Source of the DNA: Rhodococcus sp. IEGM 1409
GTDB taxonomy: Bacteria; Actinomycetota; Actinomycetes; Mycobacteriales; Mycobacteriaceae
Length of the DNA: 64,000 nt
Reading direction: 5' to 3'
NCBI RefSeq assembly: GCF_030056735.1
Contig: NZ_JASHKN010000003.1
Location: forward strand, 1-64,000
Shown: positions 58,450 to 64,000 of the stretch, one piece after another
Layout: the number at the start of each line of letters is the position of its first letter
Numbering within the stretch: the first letter of the stretch is position 1
The notes under the pieces: generated by a model
Told to the model about the DNA's origin: nothing
Databases searched by the model: none
What the model saw: the letters and a program-made list of their open reading frames with translations, nothing else
Position numbers and translations under genes: made by a program

Positions 58450-59145
58450 TCAGTTTCGAGGTGGATTCCAGGTGGCCATTCCGAGCATGATGATCCGCAG
58501 CTGCTTCTCTGCTCGTGTGATGACAGCGGCTTCGTCGCGATATCCGGCAGTCCCGGCGTCCAGGAGCTCGACGACGGCACCGAACATCGTCGAGACGATC
58601 AGATCGGCGGCCATTTCCAGATCGTCAGACGACCAGCTTTCGAGTCCGGAAATTCTGGACAGATCGAGGGTCAATTCGCTGACGAACAACCGCATTTCAG
58701 TGGCTATCGCGCGTCGCACCTCGCTGACGCCGCTATAGCGTTCACGGCAGAGGAACCGAAACTGTCGTTCGTGTGTATGCACCTGTCGCACAAGGATGCC
58801 CAGTGACGTAGTGGCGTCCTTCGTGCTGGGGTTGCGCCTGGCGTCGCGCAGCATCTGACGCAACATGCGCATGCTTTCCTCGACGAGGACAACGCCGAGG
58901 TCTTCCAGTGAGGCGAAGTGGCGATAGAACGCAGTCGGAACGATCCCGGCTTCCCTGGCAACCTCTCGCAGGCTGATCCCGGCGAAGCCTCGGTCGGCCG
59001 AGAGATCCATTGCCGTGTCCAAGAGGGTTTGGCGCGTGCGCTCCTTTTTGGCGGCACGGCTTTCCGGTTCCCTGTTGTCAGGTTCCCTGCTCTCAGGGTT
59101 CACCGGTCCGGCCTTCGTCACGACGTCGAGTGTAGGTACAGGCAT
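58450..59145 (-). CDS. TetR-family regulator, FabR/DesT-like
   Basis: The 231-aa protein has a Pro/Glu/Arg-rich leader, then KKERTRQTLLDTAMDLSADR and SLREVAREAGIVPTAFYRHF, which closely match E. coli FabR and Pseudomonas DesT, regulators of unsaturated fatty acid synthesis. The downstream helices (LVEESMRMLRQMLRDARR, FRFLCRERYSG) also fit. AAAGGAG fixes the ATG at 59145. It is divergent from a desaturase operon, and a FabR/DesT-like site lies between them. It probably senses acyl-CoA saturation. Confidence 0.88.
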   Translation of the reverse strand: MPVPTLDVVTKAGPVNPESREPDNREPESRAAKKERTRQTLLDTAMDLSADRGFAGISLREVAREAGIVPTAFYRHFASLEDLGVVLVEESMRMLRQMLRDARRNPSTKDATTSLGILVRQVHTHERQFRFLCRERYSGVSEVRRAIATEMRLFVSELTLDLSRISGLESWSSDDLEMAADLIVSTMFGAVVELLDAGTAGYRDEAAVITRAEKQLRIIMLGMATWNPPRN

Positions 59146-59189
59146 CCCGGCTCCTTTCGGCAACTCGTGTAACTCGGGTCACATTCTTG

Positions 59190-59243
59190 TTGACATGTAC
59201 TTGTGTGCACCTGTCACACTATCTTCGGTGAACATTTGTACAC
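59190..59243 (+). promoter_or_regulatory. Promoter and candidate FabR/DesT-like operator of the desaturase operon
   Basis: TTGACA (59190-59195) is a good -35 box. Downstream, GTGAACA-TT-TGTACAC (59228-59243) is a 16-bp inverted repeat with one mismatched pair, similar to the GTGAAC-type half-sites of DesT. A second, looser element (TGACATGTAC ... GTGCACCTGTCA) overlaps the -35 region. The 168-bp divergent region otherwise holds no gene. Confidence 0.55.
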
Positions 59244-59313
59244 TGAATTCACGCAGTCGGGGGAAGCTAGCCCGGCAAACGATTTACCCGGCAATCGAAA
59301 CACGAGGAGGGTC

Positions 59314-60447
59314 ATGACAATCGCATCTGCTCCTGAGAACACGACACCGAAGCCCACAGCTCGGCGCGGACTGTCCTTGGTGGGACTGATCGAAGCCATG
59401 GCCGCTCCACATCAGATCGATCGCTACCTGGAGCTGATCAACCCGATGGCGACCGTTCGTGACATCCGCGCACAGGTTGTTGCCGTCGACTATCCGACCG
59501 CGGACTCCGTCACGCTGACGCTGCGTCCGACTCGCCAGTGGCGCGGATTTCAGGCGGGCCAGTTCGTGCAGTTGGGCGTGGTGATCGACGGTATTCGTCA
59601 CACTCGGTGCTACTCGCCGGCCGGGGGCGCGTCTACCCGAAACGGGCTGATCGAGCTGACCGTGAAGGCTCATCCGGGTGGATTGGTGTCGCAGTATCTG
59701 TACGCCAACGCGGTGCCGGGACTTGTAGTCAGTCTTTCGCAGGCAGACGGGGTGTTCTCCCTCCCGGTCGACCGCCCGCGTCGGGTGTTGTTGATCAGCG
59801 GTGGCAGTGGAATCACCCCGGTGATGTCGATGCTGCGGACGCTCGTCGATGAGGAGCACTCGGGCGAGATCGTGTTCGTGCACTACGCGAACACCGATGC
59901 CGACGTGGCGTACACGCGCGCCCTGAAAACCATCGCCGAGCAGAACTCGAACGTGAAATTGGTACTCGTGTACACCGAAAGCGGTGGAGGGGACCTCCAA
60001 GGTTTCTTCGATCGTGGGCATCTCGACGCGGTGGCCCCATGGATCGCTGATCCGGAAACGGTCGACGCCCAGGCTTATCTCTGCGGGCCTCCCGGACTGA
60101 TGCGGGGGGTGCGCGAGGTGTTCCGTGAGGTCGGCGTCGAGCACTTGCTCAATACCGAGGAGTTTGCACCTGCCGTGGCCGAGCCAGGTGAGGCCGGCGG
60201 CGAGGTGTCATTCACCAAAAGTGGAGTGGTGGCCGAGAATTCGGGCGAAACACTGCTCGAACAAGCAGAAGCTGCGGGCCTCGATCCCGAATACGGATGC
60301 CGGATGGGAATCTGCTTCTCCTGCACCTCCGTCAAGAAGGCGGGTCGTACCCGCAACGTGCGCACCGGTGAGACCGACGACGAGCCGGACAAGAAGATCC
60401 AGCTGTGCGTCAGCGCTCCCGTCGGCGACGTCACCGTCGACATCTGA
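59314..60447 (+). CDS. Ferredoxin reductase with C-terminal [2Fe-2S] domain (desaturase electron donor)
   Basis: The 377-aa protein has an FAD-binding barrel (RHTRCYSPAGG), an NAD(P)H domain (VLLISGGSGITPVMSML, YLCGPPGLM) and a plant-type ferredoxin domain with four Cys: YGCRMGICFSC and QLCVS (near 329 onward). It matches M. tuberculosis Rv3230c, which passes electrons to the DesA3 acyl-CoA desaturase. GAGGAGGG precedes the ATG at 59314. The desaturase gene follows after 35 bp in the same operon. Confidence 0.93.
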   Translation: MTIASAPENTTPKPTARRGLSLVGLIEAMAAPHQIDRYLELINPMATVRDIRAQVVAVDYPTADSVTLTLRPTRQWRGFQAGQFVQLGVVIDGIRHTRCYSPAGGASTRNGLIELTVKAHPGGLVSQYLYANAVPGLVVSLSQADGVFSLPVDRPRRVLLISGGSGITPVMSMLRTLVDEEHSGEIVFVHYANTDADVAYTRALKTIAEQNSNVKLVLVYTESGGGDLQGFFDRGHLDAVAPWIADPETVDAQAYLCGPPGLMRGVREVFREVGVEHLLNTEEFAPAVAEPGEAGGEVSFTKSGVVAENSGETLLEQAEAAGLDPEYGCRMGICFSCTSVKKAGRTRNVRTGETDDEPDKKIQLCVSAPVGDVTVDI

Positions 60448-60482
60448 AGTCCCATTTTCCTCACGACTGTCTGGAGACCGAC

Positions 60483-61655
60483 ATGTTTGGACTTTCACTT
60501 CCCACCCTCCCTTTCCTCGGCAACGGTTCCGATGCGAAGAACGACGCTCCTGTTGTCCTGACGTACGAGCAGGTCGAGGAGATCGGCCGCGAGTTGGACG
60601 CACTGCGTGATCGCACCGTCGCCTCGCTCGGTGCTGAGGATCGGGAGTACATCTACCGGGTCATCAAGGCGCAGCGTGGTTTCGAGGTCGCGGGTCGCGG
60701 CTTGATGTACCTCGGCTTCCTGCCGCCGGTTTGGCTCGCCGCCGTCGGTGCACTGAGTGTGTCGAAGATTCTCGACAACATGGAGATCGGCCACAACGTC
60801 ATGCACGGTCAATACGACTGGATGCGTGAGCCCGGGCTCAATTCCGAAGTCTTCGAATGGGACACGGTGTGCCCGGCCGACCAGTGGCGCCACTCGCACA
60901 ACTACATGCACCACACGTACACCAACATTCTCGGCAAAGACCGCGACATCGGATACGGCATCCTGCGTATCGACGACGCGCAGAAGTGGAACCCCTATTA
61001 CCTCGGTAATCCGGTCTGGGCTTTTGCGTTGATGGTGCTGTTCGAGTGGGGCGTGATGATGCACGACCTCGAGATCGAGAACGTCATCCAAGGTAAACGC
61101 AAGTGGCACGACGTCAAGCCGCTACTCAAGGGCTGGTGGAACAAGGCAGGCAAGCAGGTCCTCAAGGACTACGTCATCTTCCCGGTTCTCACGGGACCGC
61201 TGTTCGTGACCACACTGGCGGGGAACGTCACCGCCAACCTGGTGCGAAACGTGTGGACTTACTCGATCATCTTCTGTGGCCATTTCCCCACCGGCGTCCA
61301 GAGCTTCACCGAGGACGAGACGGCTGACGAGACTCGCGGTCAGTGGTATGTGCGGCAGATGCTCGGCAGCGCCAACATCGAGGGAAGCCCGCTCTTCCAC
61401 ATCATGTCCGGCAACCTCTCGCACCAGATCGAGCACCACCTGTTCCCGGACTTGCCTGCGCATCGTTATCCGGAACTAGCTCCCCAGGTGAAAGAATTGT
61501 GTGTGAAGTACGGTTTGCCGTACAACACCGGTGGGTTCTTCAAGCAGATCGGTTCGGTGTGGGGCAAGATCTTCAAGCTCGCTCTGCCGCCCGGTTTGGT
61601 CAAGTCGAAGACCCCTCCCGGTGTTATCGTCGAGCGCCAGCGAACAGCAGCCTGA
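60483..61655 (+). CDS. Membrane acyl-CoA (delta-9-type) desaturase
   Basis: The 390-aa di-iron membrane desaturase has three His boxes: HNVMH (near 104), HSHNYMHH (near 137) and HQIEHH (near 316), and hydrophobic segments between them. It introduces a double bond into long-chain acyl-CoA with electrons from the preceding reductase, as for DesA3 (Rv3229c). GGAGA lies before the ATG at 60483. Divergent FabR-like regulation would match its role in membrane unsaturation. An 81-aa gene follows after 13 bp. Confidence 0.93.
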   Translation: MFGLSLPTLPFLGNGSDAKNDAPVVLTYEQVEEIGRELDALRDRTVASLGAEDREYIYRVIKAQRGFEVAGRGLMYLGFLPPVWLAAVGALSVSKILDNMEIGHNVMHGQYDWMREPGLNSEVFEWDTVCPADQWRHSHNYMHHTYTNILGKDRDIGYGILRIDDAQKWNPYYLGNPVWAFALMVLFEWGVMMHDLEIENVIQGKRKWHDVKPLLKGWWNKAGKQVLKDYVIFPVLTGPLFVTTLAGNVTANLVRNVWTYSIIFCGHFPTGVQSFTEDETADETRGQWYVRQMLGSANIEGSPLFHIMSGNLSHQIEHHLFPDLPAHRYPELAPQVKELCVKYGLPYNTGGFFKQIGSVWGKIFKLALPPGLVKSKTPPGVIVERQRTAA

Positions 61656-61668
61656 GAGGCACACTTTG

Positions 61669-61914
61669 ATGGTCGGGAAATTCGAGCGCCGCAAGGACAC
61701 CGTCCAGGAGTTGACGGAAAGTGCAGCCAACCACGTCGGCTCCATCGCGATGATCATCGCCGGGGCAGTTCGAGACGTGACGCGCGAGATCGGTGACTGG
61801 GTGTCCGACGGTATCGAGATGCGTGAAGCGGCGAAAAAGGCTGCGGCTGACGATCGTTCGGAATCCGTGACTATCGAACACGACGACACCGATCCACCTG
61901 AAGACTGGCGTTGA
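61669..61914 (+). CDS. Small conserved protein downstream of desaturase
   Basis: The 81-aa protein has basic MVGKFERRKDT at the start, a central hydrophobic or amphipathic helix (SAANHVGSIAMIIAGAVRDVTREIG), and a charged tail ending DPPEDWR. No known domain is recognised. It starts 13 bp after the desaturase stop with GAGAGG upstream; a TTG just before the ATG is an alternative. Position suggests a small partner or regulator of the desaturase complex, inferred from the operon only. Confidence 0.7.
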   Translation: MVGKFERRKDTVQELTESAANHVGSIAMIIAGAVRDVTREIGDWVSDGIEMREAAKKAAADDRSESVTIEHDDTDPPEDWR

Positions 61915-61947
61915 TCCTACTGCGCCGCACCCGTTCGGCGTGACCGA

Positions 61948-61987
61948 CGACGTTGCCCTCCGTCCTTTGTGGCGGAGGGCAACGTCG
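61948..61987. terminator. Terminator of the desaturase operon
   Basis: A perfect 15-bp stem (CGACGTTGCCCTCCG, 61948-61962, with 61973-61987) closes a 10-nt loop, 33 nt after the last stop. It also lies just past the end of the minus-strand small-ORF array and could end both transcripts. Confidence 0.8.
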
Positions 61988-62046
61988 GTTTCACGGACTG
62001 CATACCGATCAATGGCGGTGAATCAACCTTCGATCAGCGGGAGATG

Positions 62047-62214
62047 CTAAGCAGCGCTCCCGAGACTCGCCGAGTCGAAGCTGCCGAGCCCGGTGCTACC
62101 GAGACCGCTGCTGCCGACCCCGCCCAAAGCGAGCGCGTTGCTGCTGCCCGCGCTCAGTAGCTGGACGATGATGTTGATGACGATAGGGTCGCCGGTGAGC
62201 GGGATTGTAGGCAC
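62047..62214 (-). CDS. Small ORF 4 of array: 55-aa Gly/Ser-rich hydrophobic peptide
   Basis: Starts GTG (minus strand) with AGCAGG about 9 nt upstream. The product begins MPTIPLTGDP, has a hydrophobic helix IVINIIVQLLSAGSSNALAL, and ends in a Gly/Ser-rich tail (GGVGSSGLGSTGLGS). It has no Lys, Arg, His or Cys. The VQLLSAGSS segment aligns with LQLFNAGS and LQMFNAGSS of ORFs 1 and 2. Unknown family; existence as a real gene is inferred from array structure and ribosome-binding site. Confidence 0.6.
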   Translation of the reverse strand: MPTIPLTGDPIVINIIVQLLSAGSSNALALGGVGSSGLGSTGLGSFDSASLGSAA

Positions 62215-62294
62215 AGGGAGACCTGCTTTCTGTTTCGAGATGTGGTGAGAATGTGAGCGGCAACGGGATCGTCGACGTAGTCGGGACGGCTTTT

Positions 62295-62408
62295 TCAGGC
62301 ACTTCCGGTGCTGCCGAGCGACACGATCGAGCCGTTGCCGAAGCCGAGTGCCCTGGAGAGCGAGCCGAAGTCGATAACCAGGCTGCCCTGGGTGTGCGGG
62401 TTTATCAC
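62295..62408 (-). CDS. Small ORF 3 of array: 37-aa Gly/Ser-rich peptide
   Basis: Starts GTG with AGGA 7 nt upstream. The product begins MINPHTQGSLVIDF and continues SLSRALGFGNG before a Ser/Gly tail (SIVSLGSTGSA). Like ORF 1 it starts Met-Ile-Asn. It lacks the AGS motif but shares size, composition and the LG/GS-rich end with ORF 4. It lies 80 bp from ORF 4 and 49 bp from ORF 2. This is the weakest of the four on motif evidence. Confidence 0.5.
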   Translation of the reverse strand: MINPHTQGSLVIDFGSLSRALGFGNGSIVSLGSTGSA

Positions 62409-62457
62409 GGTGATTCCTGTCTGCGCCGCGACGTTGTGGTGCGAGCGGGTAAGTCGA

Positions 62458-62598
62458 TCAGGGAGCAGGCGTCGTGGGAGTTTCGCCGCCGCCGATCGGA
62501 GAGTTGTTCGTGTAGAGGAAGCTGCTGCCCGCGTTGAACATCTGAAGGACGGTGTTCAAGACGACGGCCAAAGCGCCTGTGGTTGGTGCGGCGATCAT
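62458..62598 (-). CDS. Small ORF 2 of array: 46-aa hydrophobic peptide
   Basis: Starts ATG with CAGGAG 8 nt upstream. The product begins MIAAPTTGAL, then the hydrophobic helix AVVLNTVLQMFNAGSSF, and ends with a polar, Pro/Thr/Gly tail (SPIGGGETPTTPAP). NTVLQMFNAGS is nearly the same as DTILQLFNAGS of ORF 1, strong evidence that both are coding. No basic residues and no Cys. Function unknown. Confidence 0.68.
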   Translation of the reverse strand: MIAAPTTGALAVVLNTVLQMFNAGSSFLYTNNSPIGGGETPTTPAP

Positions 62599-62675
62599 GT
62601 GCTGGCTCCTGGTTTCAGCGGTGGCGACATGGTGGTCACCGTGGTCACCGCCCTCACAGTGTCAGGCGGCTTGGA

Positions 62676-62712
62676 GCGGGCCCCGTGCGAGAGAATCTCG
62701 CACAGGGCCCGC
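62676..62712 (-). other. Strong hairpin between small ORFs 1 and 2
   Basis: A 17-bp stem (62676-62692 with 62696-62712) with a 3-nt loop begins 8 nt after the ORF 1 stop. On the minus strand all pairs form, with one U-G. No T-run follows. It may be a partial terminator or RNA-stabilising element that makes ORF 1 more abundant than the following ORFs. Confidence 0.7.
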
Positions 62713-62720
62713 GATTCGTC

Positions 62721-62834
62721 CTAGGAGACGCCGCCGCCATCCGTCGAGCCCGTGCCGGTGCTGCCCGCGTTGAAGAGCTGCAGGATGGTGTCGAAGAAGG
62801 CACCGAGGAGAGCGTTGTCCTGGCCGTTGATCAT
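62721..62834 (-). CDS. Small ORF 1 of array: 37-aa hydrophobic peptide
   Basis: Starts ATG with AAGGGG 7 nt upstream. The product begins MINGQDNALLGAFF, has DTILQLFNAGS, and ends in a Gly/Ser/Thr-rich tail (TGTGSTDGGGVS). Net charge is negative; there is no Lys, Arg or Cys. It is the first ORF of the array, 43-50 nt below a TATAAA -10 box, and is followed by a strong hairpin. Similarity to ORF 2 supports coding. Unknown family. Confidence 0.7.
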   Translation of the reverse strand: MINGQDNALLGAFFDTILQLFNAGSTGTGSTDGGGVS

Positions 62835-62883
62835 GTGGTTCCCCTTAATTGTTACTGGTTTGCGCGGTGATTCGCACCACACT

Positions 62884-62889
62884 TTTATA
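62884..62889 (-). promoter_or_regulatory. Candidate -10 box of the small-ORF array
   Basis: TATAAA on the minus strand would start transcription near 62877, giving a leader of about 43 nt before small ORF 1. It lies between the PucR-type gene stop and the array, so the array probably has its own promoter. No convincing -35 box is seen at 17 nt. Confidence 0.45.
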
Positions 62890-62960
62890 GCCCGGCTCGG
62901 TGCGGAAAAGTGGGGTCGAGGCCACCATTCGTGGAGAGCTAATAGTGAGGGTGTGAGTGT

Positions 62961-64000
62961 TCACACTTTCGCTGGACGGTTGTCCACATCAGTGCTGGCG
63001 AAAGAAAGCGAGATCATCGCGGCGCGCAGTTTGAGCAGCTCAGAGGGCAGAGCCGGATCCAATCCGGTCAGGGCGGCGATGCGCTTGATCCGGTTGTCGA
63101 CGGTGTTCGTGTGCAGGCCCAGTGCTGACGCGGTGCGCTGGCGATGCTGGCCGTTGGCGAGATGTATGGACAGTGTCTGCAGCAGTTCCGGGTTGCCGTG
63201 GAGTGGCTTGAGTAGGTTGATCAAGCTGTCGCGGCCTGCGCCGCTCCGCGTCAGTTGGTACTCGAGCGCGAGGTCCTCCATCCGGTATGACCGCGCCGGC
63301 AGTCTCAGGCGCCGCACGATTTGCGCCAATTCATGTGTGGTTGCCTGGGCGGCGGCGATGTCTCCGACGGCGGCACTCTCGCCGATGGCAGTGATCTCCA
63401 CGCCGACCGTCGCACGCGCATTTTGGATGATCTCGCACACCGATTTCCAGTCGGGTGTGCCCTCGATCAGGACCAGGCCGCGTTGCGGTGCAGGCGCTTC
63501 GAGCAGCGCCGAGCCGAAGTGGGCCGCGATCTTTGCCTGAACCACCGTGAGATCGCGATAGGCATGTATGCGCTGGTGCGTGCCGTTGCGGGCCCCTGTT
63601 CGCGTGGGCGGCAGGTTCACCATCAGTCGTAGGACGAGATAGCGGGGTGCGAGTTCAATGCCCATCTGGAGCGCGAGTTGGGTGGGATCGTCGCCGTCCA
63701 GCATGGCTTTCACGAGGGCGCCGGCGGAGTATTCGCCGAGTTGGGAACCGGCCGGAAGAGCCGCGAGATAGCTGATCGAGATGAACGAGTGAAGCCGCTG
63801 CGCCAGTGCAAACAAGAACTCGTTGAGATCTCCGAGATTGGCGGAGTCCCCGGCGTCGGCCCGACTGAGGATGAGGGTGCGAAAAGTGCTGATGCCCTCG
63901 TTCGTCAAGCTGAGAATTGCGCTGAGTGGCACGCCTTTCAGTGCCTGCTGGACGGTCATGGTGTGAATGCCGTCCAGGTCTTGGTCGGTGGGGAGTTTGC
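62961..64000 (-). CDS. PucR/CdaR-type transcriptional regulator (5' end outside window)
   Basis: At least 346 codons are present. The reading frame is open to the window edge (KLPTDQDLDGIHT precedes an internal ATG at 63959), so the true start probably lies outside. The C-terminal PucR-type helix-turn-helix is clear: LQTLSIHLANGQHRQRTASA followed by LGLHTNTVDNRIKRI. A GGDEF-like central domain is typical but hard to confirm. Ligand unknown. It lies 126 bp upstream of the small-ORF array on the same strand and is a candidate regulator of it. Confidence 0.85.
   Translation of the reverse strand, partial: KLPTDQDLDGIHTMTVQQALKGVPLSAILSLTNEGISTFRTLILSRADAGDSANLGDLNEFLFALAQRLHSFISISYLAALPAGSQLGEYSAGALVKAMLDGDDPTQLALQMGIELAPRYLVLRLMVNLPPTRTGARNGTHQRIHAYRDLTVVQAKIAAHFGSALLEAPAPQRGLVLIEGTPDWKSVCEIIQNARATVGVEITAIGESAAVGDIAAAQATTHELAQIVRRLRLPARSYRMEDLALEYQLTRSGAGRDSLINLLKPLHGNPELLQTLSIHLANGQHRQRTASALGLHTNTVDNRIKRIAALTGLDPALPSELLKLRAAMISLSFASTDVDNRPAKV

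Noticed and set aside
61969-62160. 63-codon plus-strand ORF after the desaturase operon
   Set aside because: It begins inside the terminator stem and lies antisense to small ORF 4. It has no ribosome-binding site.
62047-62834. RiPP or leaderless bacteriocin cluster
   Set aside because: The peptides have no Cys, no Lys and no recognisable leader, and no modification enzyme, protease or immunity gene is visible. The small ORFs are reported as an unknown family instead.

Overview
The window reads as a chromosomal segment of a high-GC, mycolic-acid-type actinobacterium, most likely a Rhodococcus of the erythropolis group. This is inferred from the gene families, the abundance of GTG starts, the type I fatty acid synthase, the GlgE pathway, NucS, and gene order matching Mycobacterium tuberculosis; no search was run. 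Almost all of it is core genome. I see no insertion sequence, integrase, CRISPR array or prophage.

Layout. (1) 1-1000: the 3' end of a 5S rRNA gene and its terminator, a DHFR-like reductase, and two copies of a 51-bp hairpin repeat. (2) 1004-26762: a block matching M. tuberculosis Rv1320c to Rv1343c. It holds a membrane adenylate cyclase, nucS, methylmalonyl-CoA epimerase, a thiolase, a thioredoxin-like TPR protein, glgE-glgB-metalloprotease opposite glgP, dinG-pncA-pncB opposite clpS-DUF2017-S58 peptidase, a rhomboid protease, a cAMP-phosphodiesterase-like MBL protein, rph-rdgB, and DUF3817-lprD. The mec-cysO-cysM and murI genes found in M. tuberculosis are absent from their usual places. 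(3) 26763-28345: a junction with a decayed hydantoin-racemase gene, tRNA-Leu and an HhH protein. (4) 28765-52489: a block matching Rv2524c to Rv2509 in the opposite orientation. It holds fas (9.3 kb), acpS, a TetR gene, an M20 peptidase, bcp, DUF3618, an L,D-transpeptidase, orn, a HerA-like ATPase and an SDR. Between these lie two identical tRNA-Lys genes around an amidase, an SDR/MerR pair, tRNA-His and a lysA paralogue. (5) 52509-61914: lipid-related genes: padR-fadH, an MFS transporter, a thioesterase, an epoxide-hydrolase-like enzyme, and a FabR/DesT-type regulator divergent from a ferredoxin-reductase/acyl-desaturase operon. (6) 62047-64000: four tandem very short ORFs (37-55 codons) on the minus strand below a PucR-type regulator.

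How the genes work together. The main themes are fatty acid synthesis and desaturation (fas, acpS, desaturase, reductase, FabR-like regulator), fatty acid breakdown (thiolase, fadH, thioesterase, epimerase), alpha-glucan metabolism (glgE, glgB, glgP), NAD salvage (pncA, pncB), cAMP synthesis and breakdown, and RNA/nucleotide quality control (rph, rdgB, orn, nucS). Many starts have a TANNNT -10 box 6-7 nt upstream, which points to leaderless transcripts.

The most unusual feature is the small-ORF array at 62047-62834. Three of its four products share a hydrophobic helix followed by an (N/S)AGS motif and a Gly/Ser-rich tail; I do not recognise the family.
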